DNA from: Aaosphaeria pasadenensis
Lineage: Eukaryota > Ascomycota > Dothideomycetes > Pleosporales
NCBI GenBank assembly: GCA_022813625.1
Contig: JAKLMB010000016.1
Span: 496,001-560,000, forward strand
Direction: 5' to 3'
DNA length: 64,000 nucleotides
The translations under genes were made by a program, and so were the position numbers. Below, piece after piece: positions 11,686-22,655 of the stretch. Under the pieces are notes generated by a model. That model was not told the origin of the DNA. It did not search any database and saw only the letters and a list, made by a program, of their open reading frames with translations. How positions within the stretch are numbered: position 1 is the stretch's first letter; each line of letters starts with the position of its first letter.

Positions 11686-13110
11686 GGTCACGATAGACTC
11701 AAAGAAAGGTTGAAAGAGAAGAGCGGATGCTTTGGAGGAACAGAACAGGAGCGTCTTGCGCGAGGGCACCGTACATGGTACTTAAATGTTGAACAGCAAC
11801 AACAGCAACACCAATGTCGGGACTACGACCGAAGTCGGGTAGTCATGGTGGCTCTCCACATGATTAACCACGATACTAGATTATCCATATCCAACATTCT
11901 GTCAAGAGGGAAGTCGATTGAATGGTGAAACCTATCAGCCAATTGACGTGAGCACATGCTGGACTGATCGTCCTAACCCTGAAAACGGCGTGGCAAGCCG
12001 TGGCTGTACTTGTAGGGTTCATGAGATGCATCATTAGGGCGAAGTATGTAAGTGAGTAAGGGAATGTTCCGGCCGCTACCAGCGGTTATGGCATGGGTAC
12101 ATATGTAGGCACCGTAATGGAACCGATGATGAAGGGTCTCCAGATTCGAGAGTATCTCATACCCATGGGGCCATGAGGGGAGGGGTCATACGCGAGGATG
12201 GGTTGGCCTATCAAGGCAAATGTTAGTTCCTCGTGGCTAGACGAAGAAGCCGTAAGGAACGATTAGTAGTTGTTGATAGTTGGTGGACAGATGGTGGATG
12301 ATCGTGTTTGTCCCATGGTGGTCGCATGGTTGAGGTTGAGGTCGAGGTTGGACCCTTTGGCAATGGTCGAATCTGGCCAATCAGCATCCGAGTGGGAGAA
12401 GCGTGGGCATCCATTCGTTCACCATGGAACAAACAGCAGGGCAGCCATCTACCTACTATTCCTTAACAAACGCTTCAACCTGTCTAAAGCATTGCCGCCA
12501 TGTCTATCATATTCATAACAAGCCGCTCTCGCCTCTACAATCGTACCGAATAATAAACAGATCCATTGTTCCAAGATAAAGCGTCGGAGGCAATTCATCC
12601 CTTCAATGCGAATGATCTATCTTAGAGTCAACCCCTTGCCCCCCAAAATCTTATGGGTTTTCTCCCCTGATGCACTGAGGCTTGTATCGTGCCTTGATAC
12701 ATATATCAATCAATATAAACATACATACATGATACATGCATCTTGTTGTGCGGGTCCCGTATACGCACCCCACTCTCTCAGACACATACACACATGTACC
12801 GCCGAAATGCATCTCTCCATTAATACCTCCGATTCTCCAGTCGCCTCTGTCAGAACTCGGGTTAACTCGGCTGCAAATACATCACAACAGTTATCCTGTG
12901 ATTGAATAACTCCATAAAAGGATCTGCTGCTGCATCCCCACACAAGTCCACTTGAAAATGTTGCTAATGCGGGTTGGTCAATCGCTCGTGGGCGACTTGA
13001 TCCGTCATTACTAGCTGCTATCTATTATGAGTACACAGGCCGGGCCTCAATCTTGAGACGCTCAAGCACGCGCCGGGTCCAAAACCAGACAACCCCCACC
13101 ATGTGCCCCA
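11686..13110. other. intergenic, BTA1 upstream region
   Basis: About 1.4 kb between the BTA1 start and the RPT5 stop, both on the minus strand. It should hold the BTA1 promoter and the RPT5 3' UTR. A quasi-palindrome at 11821-11844 is noted in the findings. Open frames of 60-100 codons overlap in several phases and look random. Confidence 0.55.
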
Positions 13111-14683
13111 CTACGCGTAGAAGTTGACGGTATCCTTCTTCTTGGCCTGGAGAGAGGTGTTAGCAATCACAACAATACGATGATCCACGCGGGTGGTTGG
13201 GCTGGGACGCAAACTTACCTGGACTTCAGAGATAGCATCCACGTAATGCTCGTGGCTGATCTTTTGTTGTCCTGACCGTAGAGCGATCATACCGGCTTCC
13301 ACACAAACAGCCTTAAGCTGGGCACCACCGAATTCGTCTGTACTGCGAGCTAATTCTGGCCAGTTGACACCATCATCAACTGTCATCTTTCGTGAGTGAA
13401 TGCGCAAGATCTGTGCTCGTGCCTCTTCGTTCGGCAGAGGGAATTCGATCTTCCTGTCAAGACGACCTGATCGCAGAAGCGCGGGGTCAAGCACATCGAT
13501 ACGGTTCGTGGCAGCAAGAACCTTGACGCGATCATCCGATGCGAAACCGTCCAACTGGTTTAGAAGCTCCAACATGGTTCTTTGCACCTCACGATCACCA
13601 GACTTCTCCGAGTCGAATCGCTTAGTACCGACGGCATCCAACTCATCGATGAAGATAATTGAGGGAGCCTTCTCCTTGGCGAGAGCGAAGCAGTCACGGA
13701 CGAGCTTGGCACCATCTCCAATGAACATTTGCACAAGTTGTGGACCGGCAAGTTTGAGGAAAGTTGCGTCGGTCTGGGCAGCGCAGGCTCTGGCAAGAAG
13801 TGTCTTACCAGTTCCGGGAGGGCCGTACATCAGGGCACCTGGGCTCATTAGTTATTCCCCTTCACAAATACGATTCAATGCCATACCTTTTGGTGCTTTG
13901 ATGCCAATCTTCTTGAACCGCTCTGCCTCCTTCATGGGCCAGACGACAGCCTCCACAAGTTCCTCAATCTGCTTGTCTAAGCCGCCGACATCTGTGTACT
14001 TCTCTGTGGGCTTCTCATCCACCTCCATGGCCTTCACTCTGCTGTCGTACTCGGCGGGCAGTGTATCGAGAACAAGGTATGAGTCTTTGTTGACACCAAT
14101 GAGATCACCGGGCTTGAGCTTTTCATGATCGACCAGGCCGATGAGTGGCAAGAAGATGGTCTGTCGCGTGGAGGTCTTGATGACTGCGGATTTGCCCACC
14201 CGGGTGGCGTCCAGATCGATGTTTGCACCCTCTTCGGCGGCTTCAGCTGTGACGTCTAGGTCTAGAATCTCGACGACGTTTCCGACGAGATATGGAAGTT
14301 GCCTGCATGTCTGTTAGAAAGAGCTCCGGCGGGGTACCTCAGCCCAAACAGACACCATTTGCTTACCTGTTGTTCTCGATCTTGTCCAGATTATCCCGGA
14401 TCTTCTCGTTCATTGATGCCTTCTCGTGCGTTAATCTTTGGAACTCGCTCTTCATAATCCTCATGTCGTTCTCGAGCAGCCGTTTTCGTGCGATGATGTC
14501 TCGTGTACTTGAGTTGAGAATCTCCTCGTCCAAGATCTCTTCCTCGGGCTCAGCATCCTTCATATCCTCGTCTCCGTCCGCCTTCTTTCCATCTTTATTA
14601 TCGCCGCCGTCCTTCTTCTTCTCGTCTCTCTTCTCTTCCTTCTCCTCGCGCTCAAGGTCGTCGAGGTCCTCAAGTGTTGACAT
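13111..14683 (-). CDS. RPT5: 26S proteasome regulatory ATPase Rpt5 (S6a)
   Basis: Four exons on the minus strand: 14683-14367, 14302-13887, 13838-13219 and 13146-13111 (the last encodes only 12 codons with the stop); 462 residues. Rpt5 is one of the six AAA ATPases of the 19S base that unfold substrates and open the 20S gate. The N-terminus is charged and predicted to be disordered, then a coiled coil (about residues 70-105), an OB region and the AAA domain. Walker A is GPPGTGKT (residues 250-257, Lys256), Walker B IIFIDE (Asp309-Glu310), followed by RTMLELLNQLDGF and the arginine-finger region RSGRLDRKIEFPLP. The last exon supplies the C-terminal tail NFYA, a HbYX motif (F-Y-A) that docks into the 20S alpha ring. 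The N-terminal extension makes it slightly longer than the human subunit. Distinguished from other Rpt subunits by its N-terminal region and tail. Confidence 0.95.
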
Positions 14684-15291
14684 GGCGGTGGCGGATACTG
14701 CTACGGAAGACTGAGTGGGACCGGAGGTTCAAGTGTGTGGAGGTTGTGTCGGAGTATCTCAGGAAATCTTCGCAGGATACAAATCGAAAGGTGAGATGAG
14801 TTGTTTGTAATGTTGATAGTGAAAGCTGTCGGAAGGCAGCTCACGATTACGAACATGCAGAGCTCCGGGATTACTATTCGGCGGGCTTGGCGCGACCTGG
14901 AGGTACAAGCCAATCAATATCATTCAGGGCACTTCACATAGTACCTAGGAATCGACATTTGAAATAATTGAATTTATAGCTGAGATGCTCTTATTTTGAC
15001 CAGCGGAGTATTTTTACCTTGCTGAATGTCTACTATCAGTGTATGCCCAGTGAAGAGTGCGGGCAAGCTCATGTTCGTCACCTAATGCCATAGCCAGGAC
15101 TAGGGTAGTAGGACGATTTCCGCAGCTGCTCGCCTAATAATATTGCTCGCCACTCATGTAAGAACTGCTGCTGCTCTTATTTCATTATTTGTGACCTTCG
15201 AAATCCTCACGAACGTGATGTGAAAAACTATCAGCTCTTTTATGGGGTATATATCTATTTTAGTTTCAAAATTTCTTTATTGTCAAGCTAA
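14684..15291. other. intergenic, RPT5 upstream region
   Basis: Holds the RPT5 promoter (minus strand) and the 5' flank of the tRNA gene. No further gene is seen. Confidence 0.55.
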
Positions 15292-15363
15292 GGCACCATG
15301 GCCTAATGGTAAGGCGTTGCTTTCCGGTGGCAAAGATTGAGGGTTCGAGTCCCTCTGGTGTCG
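15292..15363 (+). tRNA. tRNA-Arg (anticodon CCG), no intron
   Basis: A 72-nt cloverleaf folds by eye. The acceptor stem pairs GGCACCA with TGGTGTC (one G-T pair), with discriminator G. The D arm is GCC-TAATGGTAA-GGC. The anticodon stem is TTGCT/GGCAA around loop TTCCGGT, giving CCG, which reads CGG (Arg). The T arm is GAGGG-TTCGAGT-CCCTC. The internal A box TGGCCTAATGG (15299-15309) and B box GGTTCGAGTCC fit RNA polymerase III consensus. There is no intron. Confidence 0.96.
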
Positions 15364-15376
15364 CAAATAACAACTC

Positions 15377-15394
15377 TTTTTTTGCCTTTTTTTT
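15377..15394 (+). terminator. RNA polymerase III T-run terminators
   Basis: Two oligo-T runs, T7 at 15377-15383 and T8 at 15387-15394, follow 13 and 23 nt after the tRNA end, as expected for Pol III termination with a backup. Confidence 0.85.
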
Positions 15395-15694
15395 GGCAAT
15401 TCTTTTGTCTTTGCTCAGACTGGCAGTTCTGCGGGGTCCTCGCTTTGGGAGCTGTTCCGCGTCCAATGAATGGCCGAGTGCGGAGTCCCCCGACCCGATC
15501 GTATGCCGAGCTTCTACTTCCACTTGCCCTTTCTCGTACCACCAATCCACCCACCCCTCACTACGCAGAGCAATTGAAACTCTTCTATCTTTATTTCTCT
15601 TTTTCTTTTGTGAAAATTAGGACAGTCATTTTCACCTTGTACATAGTCATTGGGGAATATACTTTTACTGGCCAACACATCAATTCGACTCAAT

Positions 15695-17592
15695 ATGCGG
15701 TCTATGATAGCAGCAAGACGAGCATTCCGTCAGAGGTAATGCGACACATTTCCCTATCAAGATGAACGGTCTTTTAATGATCAGGGACATAGCAACTTTT
15801 TGCGTCCAACAAACCAGGTATGAATATGGTCAATTACTCTTCTAATTTGGCTTACTGAATGTTTCTAGGCTCCGTCCACTACGACAATTGCGCCTGTGAG
15901 CTCTTGTACCCAATTAAGACGGGTATCGGATGTCTCAAAGAGGATTCCTTTGCCCCGTGTGACCTCAACTGTTCCGAATGCAAAACGTGAGTTTGCTACA
16001 TTGGAGCGAGTAAGATACGATCCCCTTTCGTGACCGGAAAATACTTCCAAACTCACAATGAATTGATAGGGGGTTCGTGAGGATGTCATACTTGCCGATA
16101 ATCTCTATCAAAACGTCGATATTAAAGTGACCAACAATCATGTCCAAGTCGACGGAAAGGAAGTGTAGGACTTCATCTAGCCCCATAATTCGATATTTCA
16201 AGAAGCTAACAAGTATAGTCCCAATATCTGGTTGAGGTAACCGTGTCCGAACCAGTTCTACAGTACATTATTGACAGTGACGTAGAGACAACTGTCAGTG
16301 CCACGAATGTATCCATGAAGCTACTCGACAACGTCTACTTGATACTTTCAACGTAGATATTCCCCTTTATCTTCCTGCCATGTGCTATAATCTAACTCTC
16401 AGTAGATACCCAAGGATCTTGCGATTGACTCCGCCGAAGTGGGAACTAACCAAAGCGTCAATATCACATGTATGCCGTCAGCGTACAATCAACATACAGA
16501 ATTGGTTGCTAACCAACAAAAGGGAACGATGGCCACCAAAGCGTTCTTCCTGGTTCATTACTCAGATCAGTAGCTGGCGATGCAGAATCACGATCTACAA
16601 TCCGTCAAGGACTCACGAAGTGCGTGGACTACAAATCGCGATCATCCATGAACATCTATTAACGCCATTTTCAGAATGAGTCTATGGGACAGCACGATAT
16701 CAAAGAATCCACCACTTGTATCCGCAGCCGACATCAACCAGGGTACTGGCCTCGAAGACCTTGTCATCAAAATCGTACGCCTTGCACACCTCACTTGTCC
16801 CTAACGTCCCCACCACTGACAACCCATACCCAGCGCGAGCACGGATTCTGCTACGTCGAGATTCCCTCAAGCGATGGCCGAGACCCGGACTTCCTCCTCC
16901 AAACCACTCAAAACGTGCTCAAGAAGATCGCCTTCATACGCGAGACGCACTACGGCGGCTTCTACGACTTCACGGCGGACCTCGCCTCGGCGGACACCGC
17001 GTACACCAACATTGCGCTCGAAGCCCACACCGACAACACCTACTTCTCCGACCCGGCGGGGCTACAGGCATTCCACTTGATTTCGCACACCGACGGCGAG
17101 GGCGGCGCCTCCCTGCTCGTGGATGGCTTTAAAGCCGCCGCGGACCTGCAGAAACAGGACCCGAAAGCATACGACATTCTCTCAGATGTGAACGTTTATG
17201 CCCACGCCTCGGGCAATGACGGCATCTCAATCCAACCGTACCGCGGATTCCCGGTGCTCGAGCACGACCCCGCGACTGGGAGGTTGCTGCGCGTGCGCTG
17301 GAATTCGTCCGACCGCGCGGGCATCGAGCTGCCGATCGAGAGGGTGGAGGAGTGGTACGATGCGGCGCGCAAGTTCAACGACCTATTGAAGTTGAAGGAG
17401 AACGAGTATTGGGAGCAGCTTGTCCCGGGCAGGATTCTGATCTTTGATAATTGGAGGGTGATGCATGGGCGCAGTTCGTTCACGGGGAAGAGGAGGATCT
17501 GTGGGGCTTATATCAATCGCGATGATTGGCTTTCTAGATTCAAGATTGCGAGGTTTGGGCAGGATGGTGTGCTCAAGGAACTGGGTGTGTAA
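15695..17592 (+). CDS. trimethyllysine dioxygenase, mitochondrial (carnitine biosynthesis)
   Basis: Ten exons rebuilt by splicing: 15695-15735, 15793-15817, 15869-16009, 16070-16164, 16220-16237, 16286-16352, 16406-16469, 16523-16619, 16675-16774 and 16834-17592; 468 residues. It hydroxylates N6-trimethyllysine, the first step of carnitine synthesis, using Fe(II) and 2-oxoglutarate. The N-terminus (MRSMIAARRAFRQ then Ser/Thr/Arg-rich sequence) looks like a mitochondrial presequence. The N-terminal domain has WLRDNCQCHECIH (Cys110, Cys112, Cys115) and His155 in WNDGHQS, matching the structural zinc site of this family. The catalytic domain has the HxD pair His281/Asp283 in EAHTDNTYF and distal His427 in MHGRSSFTG, with Arg in KRRICGAYINRDDW. 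Gamma-butyrobetaine dioxygenase is the alternative; the presequence and FIRETHYGGFYDF favour trimethyllysine dioxygenase. The first two junctions are the least certain part. Confidence 0.88.
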
Positions 17593-18078
17593 GACAGATG
17601 TCTGGATTCGTATATACTTGCGTCTGTCTCGAGACATGCCAGGCACTCCGGAACCGTCTGATAGTCCTCACAGTCTCAGCCACTCGTATCTTAGACTGGT
17701 GAAATCAGAAATCCCTGATTGGATGTTTCGCATCACATACTCTGCATATCAATACATGACAAACTTGAGACAAATAGTCTCATTATCTGTACAAAATCTA
17801 GTTTCGTGCGCCGTTTCCACCATCCATCCATCCGTTAAAGACGTCGTAGTCTTACCGTTCTTTTCATCCTTCCCGACTGCAAACCTTTTGCGACCCAAAA
17901 AATATGGAGGTTAGAAAGTTGTCGCAGCCTGGTATAAGAAGCGAAAGTAGTTCTATGCTTTACAAAAATGCTAGTTCCAGAAAAATTGGTGGGGCTGAAG
18001 ATGATAATCCGCAAGCCAAATTATTTCGCCCCCAGCTACTATTGCTGCCACCGCTGCTCAAACGAAAATGAATGGCAT
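17593..18078. other. intergenic between convergent genes
   Basis: Lies between the trimethyllysine dioxygenase stop and the RER1 stop. AT-rich; no gene seen. Confidence 0.6.
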
Positions 18079-18889
18079 TTATTTCGCGGCGCCTGGGTAG
18101 CGCGTCTTTCCGACGGTGAAGGGAACGTAACGGTACTTGATCATGTGCTGGATTTGTCGTCGCACTGTAGTCTAAAGTCAGCGAATGCTGATATCGAGGA
18201 TGATTGTAGTACGACTGCTTTGCCAGAACTTACTCGTCAATCCAAAGAGAATCAACCAGTATACCACCAAGACGGGCCAGAAGACTGGCAAGTTGAAGAC
18301 CTCGAACCAGCTGCAGACGAAGCCAATGGCGATCGCCTTGGTCGTGCTGTACCAGAACTTGAACTCTGGAAGCCTGCGGACAAAAGGTCGGAACTCCTCC
18401 TCCTCCTTGGTGGGGAGTCCACCGGCTTGTCCGTCCTCCATTCCCTCATCTTGTTCGAGCGAAGGGTCGAATTTCGGTGAGAGGAAGGCGAGGAAGAGAT
18501 TGAGGAGGTAGATGCCTAGAGAATAGGCAACTGCGGGGTTGTTAGAACGGTTGATTCAATTGTATTTGTCCGATTGTGCAGGATTAAGAGCGTACCAATG
18601 TACCAGCCTTGCGCGATGAATATCCGGAGGGCGAAAAAGAGGAAGAGAACCCCTGTGCCAACCCATCTGTAGGTGGTGAAAGGTGTCGACTTGTCCAAGT
18701 AACTTTGAAATATCTGAAACACCATCCCCTGTCAGCGAAATCCATTCATTAGGGAATCTTCCATGGCTCATCGCAATCGTATTCTTCGAAAGACGATGTC
18801 CATGCGATTGATGGTCTACGCACCCTGCCAAATTTCGTCGTTTGCGCAGTAACAGCGGCGAAAGGGGTATCTGGCTCCGGAGCGTCCAT
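18079..18889 (-). CDS. RER1: ER retrieval receptor Rer1
   Basis: Four exons on the minus strand: 18889-18824, 18713-18596, 18530-18234 and 18164-18079; 188 residues, the same length as yeast Rer1. Rer1 is a four-span Golgi membrane protein that returns escaped ER membrane proteins in COPI vesicles. Visible family blocks are FQSYLDKSTPFTTYRWVGT, then hydrophobic VLFLFFALRIFIAQGWYI, AYSLGIYLLNLFLAFLSPKFDP, an acidic loop, EFKFWYSTTKAIAIGF, FNLPVFWPVLVVYWLILF and the C-terminal RRQIQHMIKYRYVPFTVGK. The junctions joining GWYI to VAYSLG and GLT to MRRQIQ restore the family sequence exactly. It shares a divergent upstream region of 393 bp with the enoyl-CoA hydratase gene. Confidence 0.95.
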
Positions 18890-19282
18890 AGCGGCGGTCG
18901 TGATATCTGATTCTGTATGATTCCTTAATATGTCGGTCGTCCCCGAAGGCTATAACTAGTCGTACTTCGTTGTCGTGGAAAGGTTGAAGTTGTTGAGCGC
19001 AAGATCGCAAAAGTGGCTGCGTGTTCTTGAGGCTGTGGTTGACTATCATTTGCCCAGACCATTGGGCCGTGCCATCCTTGGAAGGGGCAATCCATGCCTT
19101 ACCGCATGCGTCTAGTGCGGTACCCGGGAGAGCTTTGTCGTCACTACCGAGGTCTGCCGATGCTATCCTCCCCATCTTCACGAGTTCTTAACAACTGATT
19201 TTTCTACATTCTTGAGAGATTCTCAGTTGTTGGAGAGCAATTGCTTTTTTCCTTGTTTAGACGCCCTTCAAAAATAATAAAT
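18890..19282. promoter_or_regulatory. divergent promoter, RER1 / enoyl-CoA hydratase
   Basis: A 393-bp region between two start codons pointing away from each other. It must hold both promoters; no specific motif was recognised. Confidence 0.5.
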
Positions 19283-20268
19283 ATGCAGTCACTACGAGCT
19301 TCAACGAGGGTAGCATCCCAATTCCGAGCAGCAGCATTCCCCAGATATGTTAGGACGTATGCGGAGGGGAAATCCTACGAGCATATCAAGGTTTCCTCAC
19401 CGAAACCGGGTGTTGGATTCAGTCAGTTACATCACTCTCTTAAACTCTAATATGCATTCCGCCCATGGAGAGCAGCCTGCAATAAACACAATTCGAACCA
19501 TATTGGTCTTGCGCATGCACCTACTAACGTCACTTAGTCGAGCTCAACCGACCTAAAGCTCTCAATGCCCTCTGCACCCCTCTGATCCTCGAACTCAACT
19601 CCGCTCTCCGAAACTACCAGGCCGATAATAGTATCTCAGCCATCGTTCTCACCGGTTCCGAGCGCGCTTTCGCTGCCGGCGCCGATATCAAAGAGATGAA
19701 GGACCTCTCCTTCGCGGATGCATATGGCGCTGATTTCATTGAGACATGGTCAGACCTCGTCACATTCTTGAAGAAGCCTCTCATCACGGCAGTAAACGGA
19801 TATGCACTTGGCGGAGGTTGTGAATTGGCTATGATGGGTGACATTGTGTATGCCAGCAACAGTGCAGTATTTGGCCAGCCGGAGATCAAGCTTGGTGTCA
19901 TCCCCGGTGCTGGTGGGTCTCAAAGGTTGACCAAAGCGATTGGAAAGTCAAGAGCCATGGAAGTCATACTCACAGGAGATAACATTTCGTCCAAGCAAGC
20001 GGGCGAGTGGGGTCTTGTAGCCAAGGTCTTTGAGACTCCTCAGGAGTGTGTTGATGGCGCCTTGGCCACGGCAGCAAAGATAGCTGGCTACAGCCAGATT
20101 GCTGTCAAGGCAGCTAAGGAGGTGGTTAACAAGAGCCAGGATCTTGGTATTCGAGAGGGTGTTGAGTTTGAGAGGAGGGTTTTCCATGGTCTTTTCGGTA
20201 GCGAGGACCAGAAGATTGGCATGACAGCTTTTGCCGCAAAGAAGAAGGCCGAGTGGTCAAACAAATAG
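19283..20268 (+). CDS. enoyl-CoA hydratase, mitochondrial
   Basis: Two exons, 19283-19421 and 19538-20268, with a 116-bp intron whose donor is an unusual GTCAGT; 289 residues. It hydrates trans-2-enoyl-CoA in mitochondrial beta-oxidation. The first 25 residues (MQSLRASTRVASQFRAAAF, then RYVRTYAEG) form a good mitochondrial presequence. The crotonase fold is intact: oxyanion-hole segment RAFAAGADIKEM, then VNGYALGGGCELAM with catalytic Glu142, and FGQPEIKLGVIPGAGG with catalytic Glu162; these correspond to Glu144 and Glu164 of the mammalian short-chain enzyme. The length is typical. The closest match is short-chain enoyl-CoA hydratase (ECHS1 type) rather than an isomerase, since both glutamates are present. 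Confidence 0.93.
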
Positions 20269-20714
20269 ATTACCGCTGTCTTATCAAAATAGAAACACAT
20301 TATCTTGCAAGCATTCCATCTTCATGTTGAAGTAAGTACCTAAGTACCAAGACCTCGTATATTCGAATGATCCCAATTTTCTGTCCGATGGTAAAAATTT
20401 GATACCAACGAATGCAATAAATTCAGACAGGTTGTATCTATCGTGCAGGTGTGACAGTAGAGTCTGTCGATTATTCTTACCAGCTCAAGCGAATACAATG
20501 TTTACCGAATTTGGCAATCTATGCAATGAGTGTCGAACGCAGTGACCTAGACGACGGCCGTTCGCCGGAACCCAAAGCGCTAAGGCGTGATGAATTGAAC
20601 CGCTCACTCTGCGCTTATGACATCACGACATATCAGCTGGTCTCACCCGATCTTATCAGATCTTCCTTTCATCATCGACCTAGGTAGGCACTCGAAACAA
20701 CATCATACCCGCCC
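20269..20714. other. intergenic, ferric reductase upstream region
   Basis: 446 bp between two plus-strand genes. Presumed 3' UTR of the hydratase and promoter of the ferric reductase-like gene. No gene seen. Confidence 0.55.
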
Positions 20715-22655
20715 ATGGATTCCCTCCCGCTTTCATGGACGCGGGACGTCCTTAGATTTTCCTTGTATGCTACAGCATCGTCCGACATCTCTCATGCTAC
20801 AGAAGGAGAGTCTGGCGGTGGCGAAGGTCCGGGCGCCGGCCGTGATCCGCGATTCCGCAAGCTGATTGAGGCGATACTGTTTTCGAGAAGACTTGTCCCG
20901 ACATACAACCTCGCTCTTCTTGCGATCTTGGTAGTATTTACATCATGGCACTGGGGAGAGAAGTATGCAATAGCTCGCCGGCGAAAGATCAGGCAGAGAG
21001 ACCATAAGATCAAGAAAGAGGAGGTCCCGCAAGATGCCCCGGATGATGTATGGTCGTCGAGTAGTAGCACCATCGAGGGGACTGTAACCCCTCCGGATGC
21101 TGGGAAAAGCATCAAAACTCCGGATGAAGAGACTCCCCTCCTTTCCACTGTGGAATCTCGAAAACGACATACCAAATCGAGTCTTGAGAAACCGTTCTAC
21201 CTTATCAGGTCTTGGCTTCAACACCAACCGCCACCGATTCCTATCATCAACAAGACGCTCCCGCCAAACTCGGTGTCTATCTTCGTCCTATTCTACCTAG
21301 GCCTTAACGTTTTCTACAGCATCTACGGAGTTCCACGCGAGTTGATGTATGTATTCGTCTTCACCGATCGCTGCGGAATGCTCATCGTCGCCAATCTCCC
21401 TCTTCTCTATCTCCTCGCCGCAAAGAACCAGCCGATCAAGTTCTTGACAGGCCATTCGTATGAATCACTAAACATCTTCCATCGCCGCGTGGGCGAGCTC
21501 CTGGTACTGGCGGCACTCTTGCATTTCCTTGGGATCATACTGGTATGGTACATGCTGCTCCGGCGGATGGGCCAGACCCTCATGCATTTACTCTTCGAGA
21601 GAATCATCTTGACGGGTCTGACGGCTTTCATGTCCTACGTGGTGCTCTATTTTACCTCCCTGGGGAGCTTCAGACAGCGCTGCTACGAAGTCTTCCTCGC
21701 AGCGCATGTCTTCCTCCAGCTCGCAGCACTCATCCTCGTCTTCTTCCACCACCACGGCGCTCGTCCATACATAATCATCTCAGCCATCATCTTCACCGCC
21801 GACCGCATCGTCCACCGCCTCTGGCTGAAATCCTCCTCCCACCCCGCCAATCTCACCGTCCTCGAAGACGACGAGACAATTGTCCTATCATCAAACTGGG
21901 ACGTCGCCACCTCCCCAAACAACCCCCACAACATCCTCACCGGCACCTCTATGGCCCACGGCTGGAAACCCAACGACCACGTCTTCCTAACCGTACCCTC
22001 GATATCAAAAAAATACATCTTCCAATCCCACCCCTTCACCATCTTCTCCGCCGCACCCACTTCCGACCCATCATCCCCCTCATCTAAACCCCACGCCTGG
22101 TTCAACCTCCTCATCCGCGCACAAGGGCAATCCGGCTTCACGCGCACCCTCCTCGACTACGCACGCTCTCACCCAACCACCCGAATCCGTCTCGACGGGC
22201 CGTACGGCTCCTCGCACGCCCTCGACGTCCTCGAGGACTCCGACACCGCCGTCGTCGTCGCAGGCGGATCGGGCATCGCAGTCGCGTACCCGCTCCTCTG
22301 GGCGCTGCTCCACCCCACCCACGAGGACGTCGAGAACGCCAGGGGGCCTCGCGAGGGTAGGAAAGTCCGACTACTGTGGGTCGTGCATTCTGCGTCCCAC
22401 GCGTCGTGGGTTCCCGCGGAGAAGATGAAGGAGCTTCGGGAGTGGGGGCTCGAGGTGCTGGTTACGCCGCCGACGGGCGAGGCGGGCAGGCCGGATGTTA
22501 GGGGTATTGTGGAGGGGTGGGCGGCGAGGGAGGGGAGGACGGGGGTGGTGGTGTCGGGCCCAGATGGTATGGTGAGGGATGTGAGGAATTCGTGTGCTGG
22601 GTTGATGGCTTCGGGGGTGGATGTGAGTGTTCAGGTTGAGAAGTTTGGGTGGTAG
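20715..22655 (+). CDS. ferric reductase-like transmembrane oxidoreductase (FRE family)
   Basis: A single uninterrupted frame of 646 residues, the only intron-free larger gene in the left half. Members move electrons from NADPH through FAD and two hemes across a membrane to reduce Fe(III), Cu(II) or oxygen. A single hydrophobic segment near residue 70-85 is followed by a charged cytosolic stretch, then the ferric-reductase membrane domain. The four heme histidines fit the bis-heme pattern: His256/His270 and His331/His345, each pair 14 apart. The FAD-binding signature HPFT is at 439-442, and the NADPH-binding glycine motif AGGSG at 516-520. The C-terminus reads SGPDGMVRDVRNSC, a usual Fre ending. 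The start is the first ATG of the frame. Codon use becomes strongly C-rich after about 21,750. The actual metal substrate cannot be told; a NOX-type role is less likely because no EF-hands or NOX-specific motifs are seen. Confidence 0.88.
   Translation: MDSLPLSWTRDVLRFSLYATASSDISHATEGESGGGEGPGAGRDPRFRKLIEAILFSRRLVPTYNLALLAILVVFTSWHWGEKYAIARRRKIRQRDHKIKKEEVPQDAPDDVWSSSSSTIEGTVTPPDAGKSIKTPDEETPLLSTVESRKRHTKSSLEKPFYLIRSWLQHQPPPIPIINKTLPPNSVSIFVLFYLGLNVFYSIYGVPRELMYVFVFTDRCGMLIVANLPLLYLLAAKNQPIKFLTGHSYESLNIFHRRVGELLVLAALLHFLGIILVWYMLLRRMGQTLMHLLFERIILTGLTAFMSYVVLYFTSLGSFRQRCYEVFLAAHVFLQLAALILVFFHHHGARPYIIISAIIFTADRIVHRLWLKSSSHPANLTVLEDDETIVLSSNWDVATSPNNPHNILTGTSMAHGWKPNDHVFLTVPSISKKYIFQSHPFTIFSAAPTSDPSSPSSKPHAWFNLLIRAQGQSGFTRTLLDYARSHPTTRIRLDGPYGSSHALDVLEDSDTAVVVAGGSGIAVAYPLLWALLHPTHEDVENARGPREGRKVRLLWVVHSASHASWVPAEKMKELREWGLEVLVTPPTGEAGRPDVRGIVEGWAAREGRTGVVVSGPDGMVRDVRNSCAGLMASGVDVSVQVEKFGW

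Noticed and set aside
15326..15334. GGTGGCAAA, a perfect match to the yeast proteasome control element, about 640 bp upstream of RPT5
   Set aside because: It lies inside the tRNA-Arg anticodon arm and is required by the tRNA structure, so its presence is explained without a role for RPT5.
20715..22655. NADPH oxidase (Nox) identity for the membrane oxidoreductase
   Set aside because: The domain order is shared, but the HPFT motif, long N-terminal cytosolic segment and lack of Nox-specific blocks favour the ferric reductase family.
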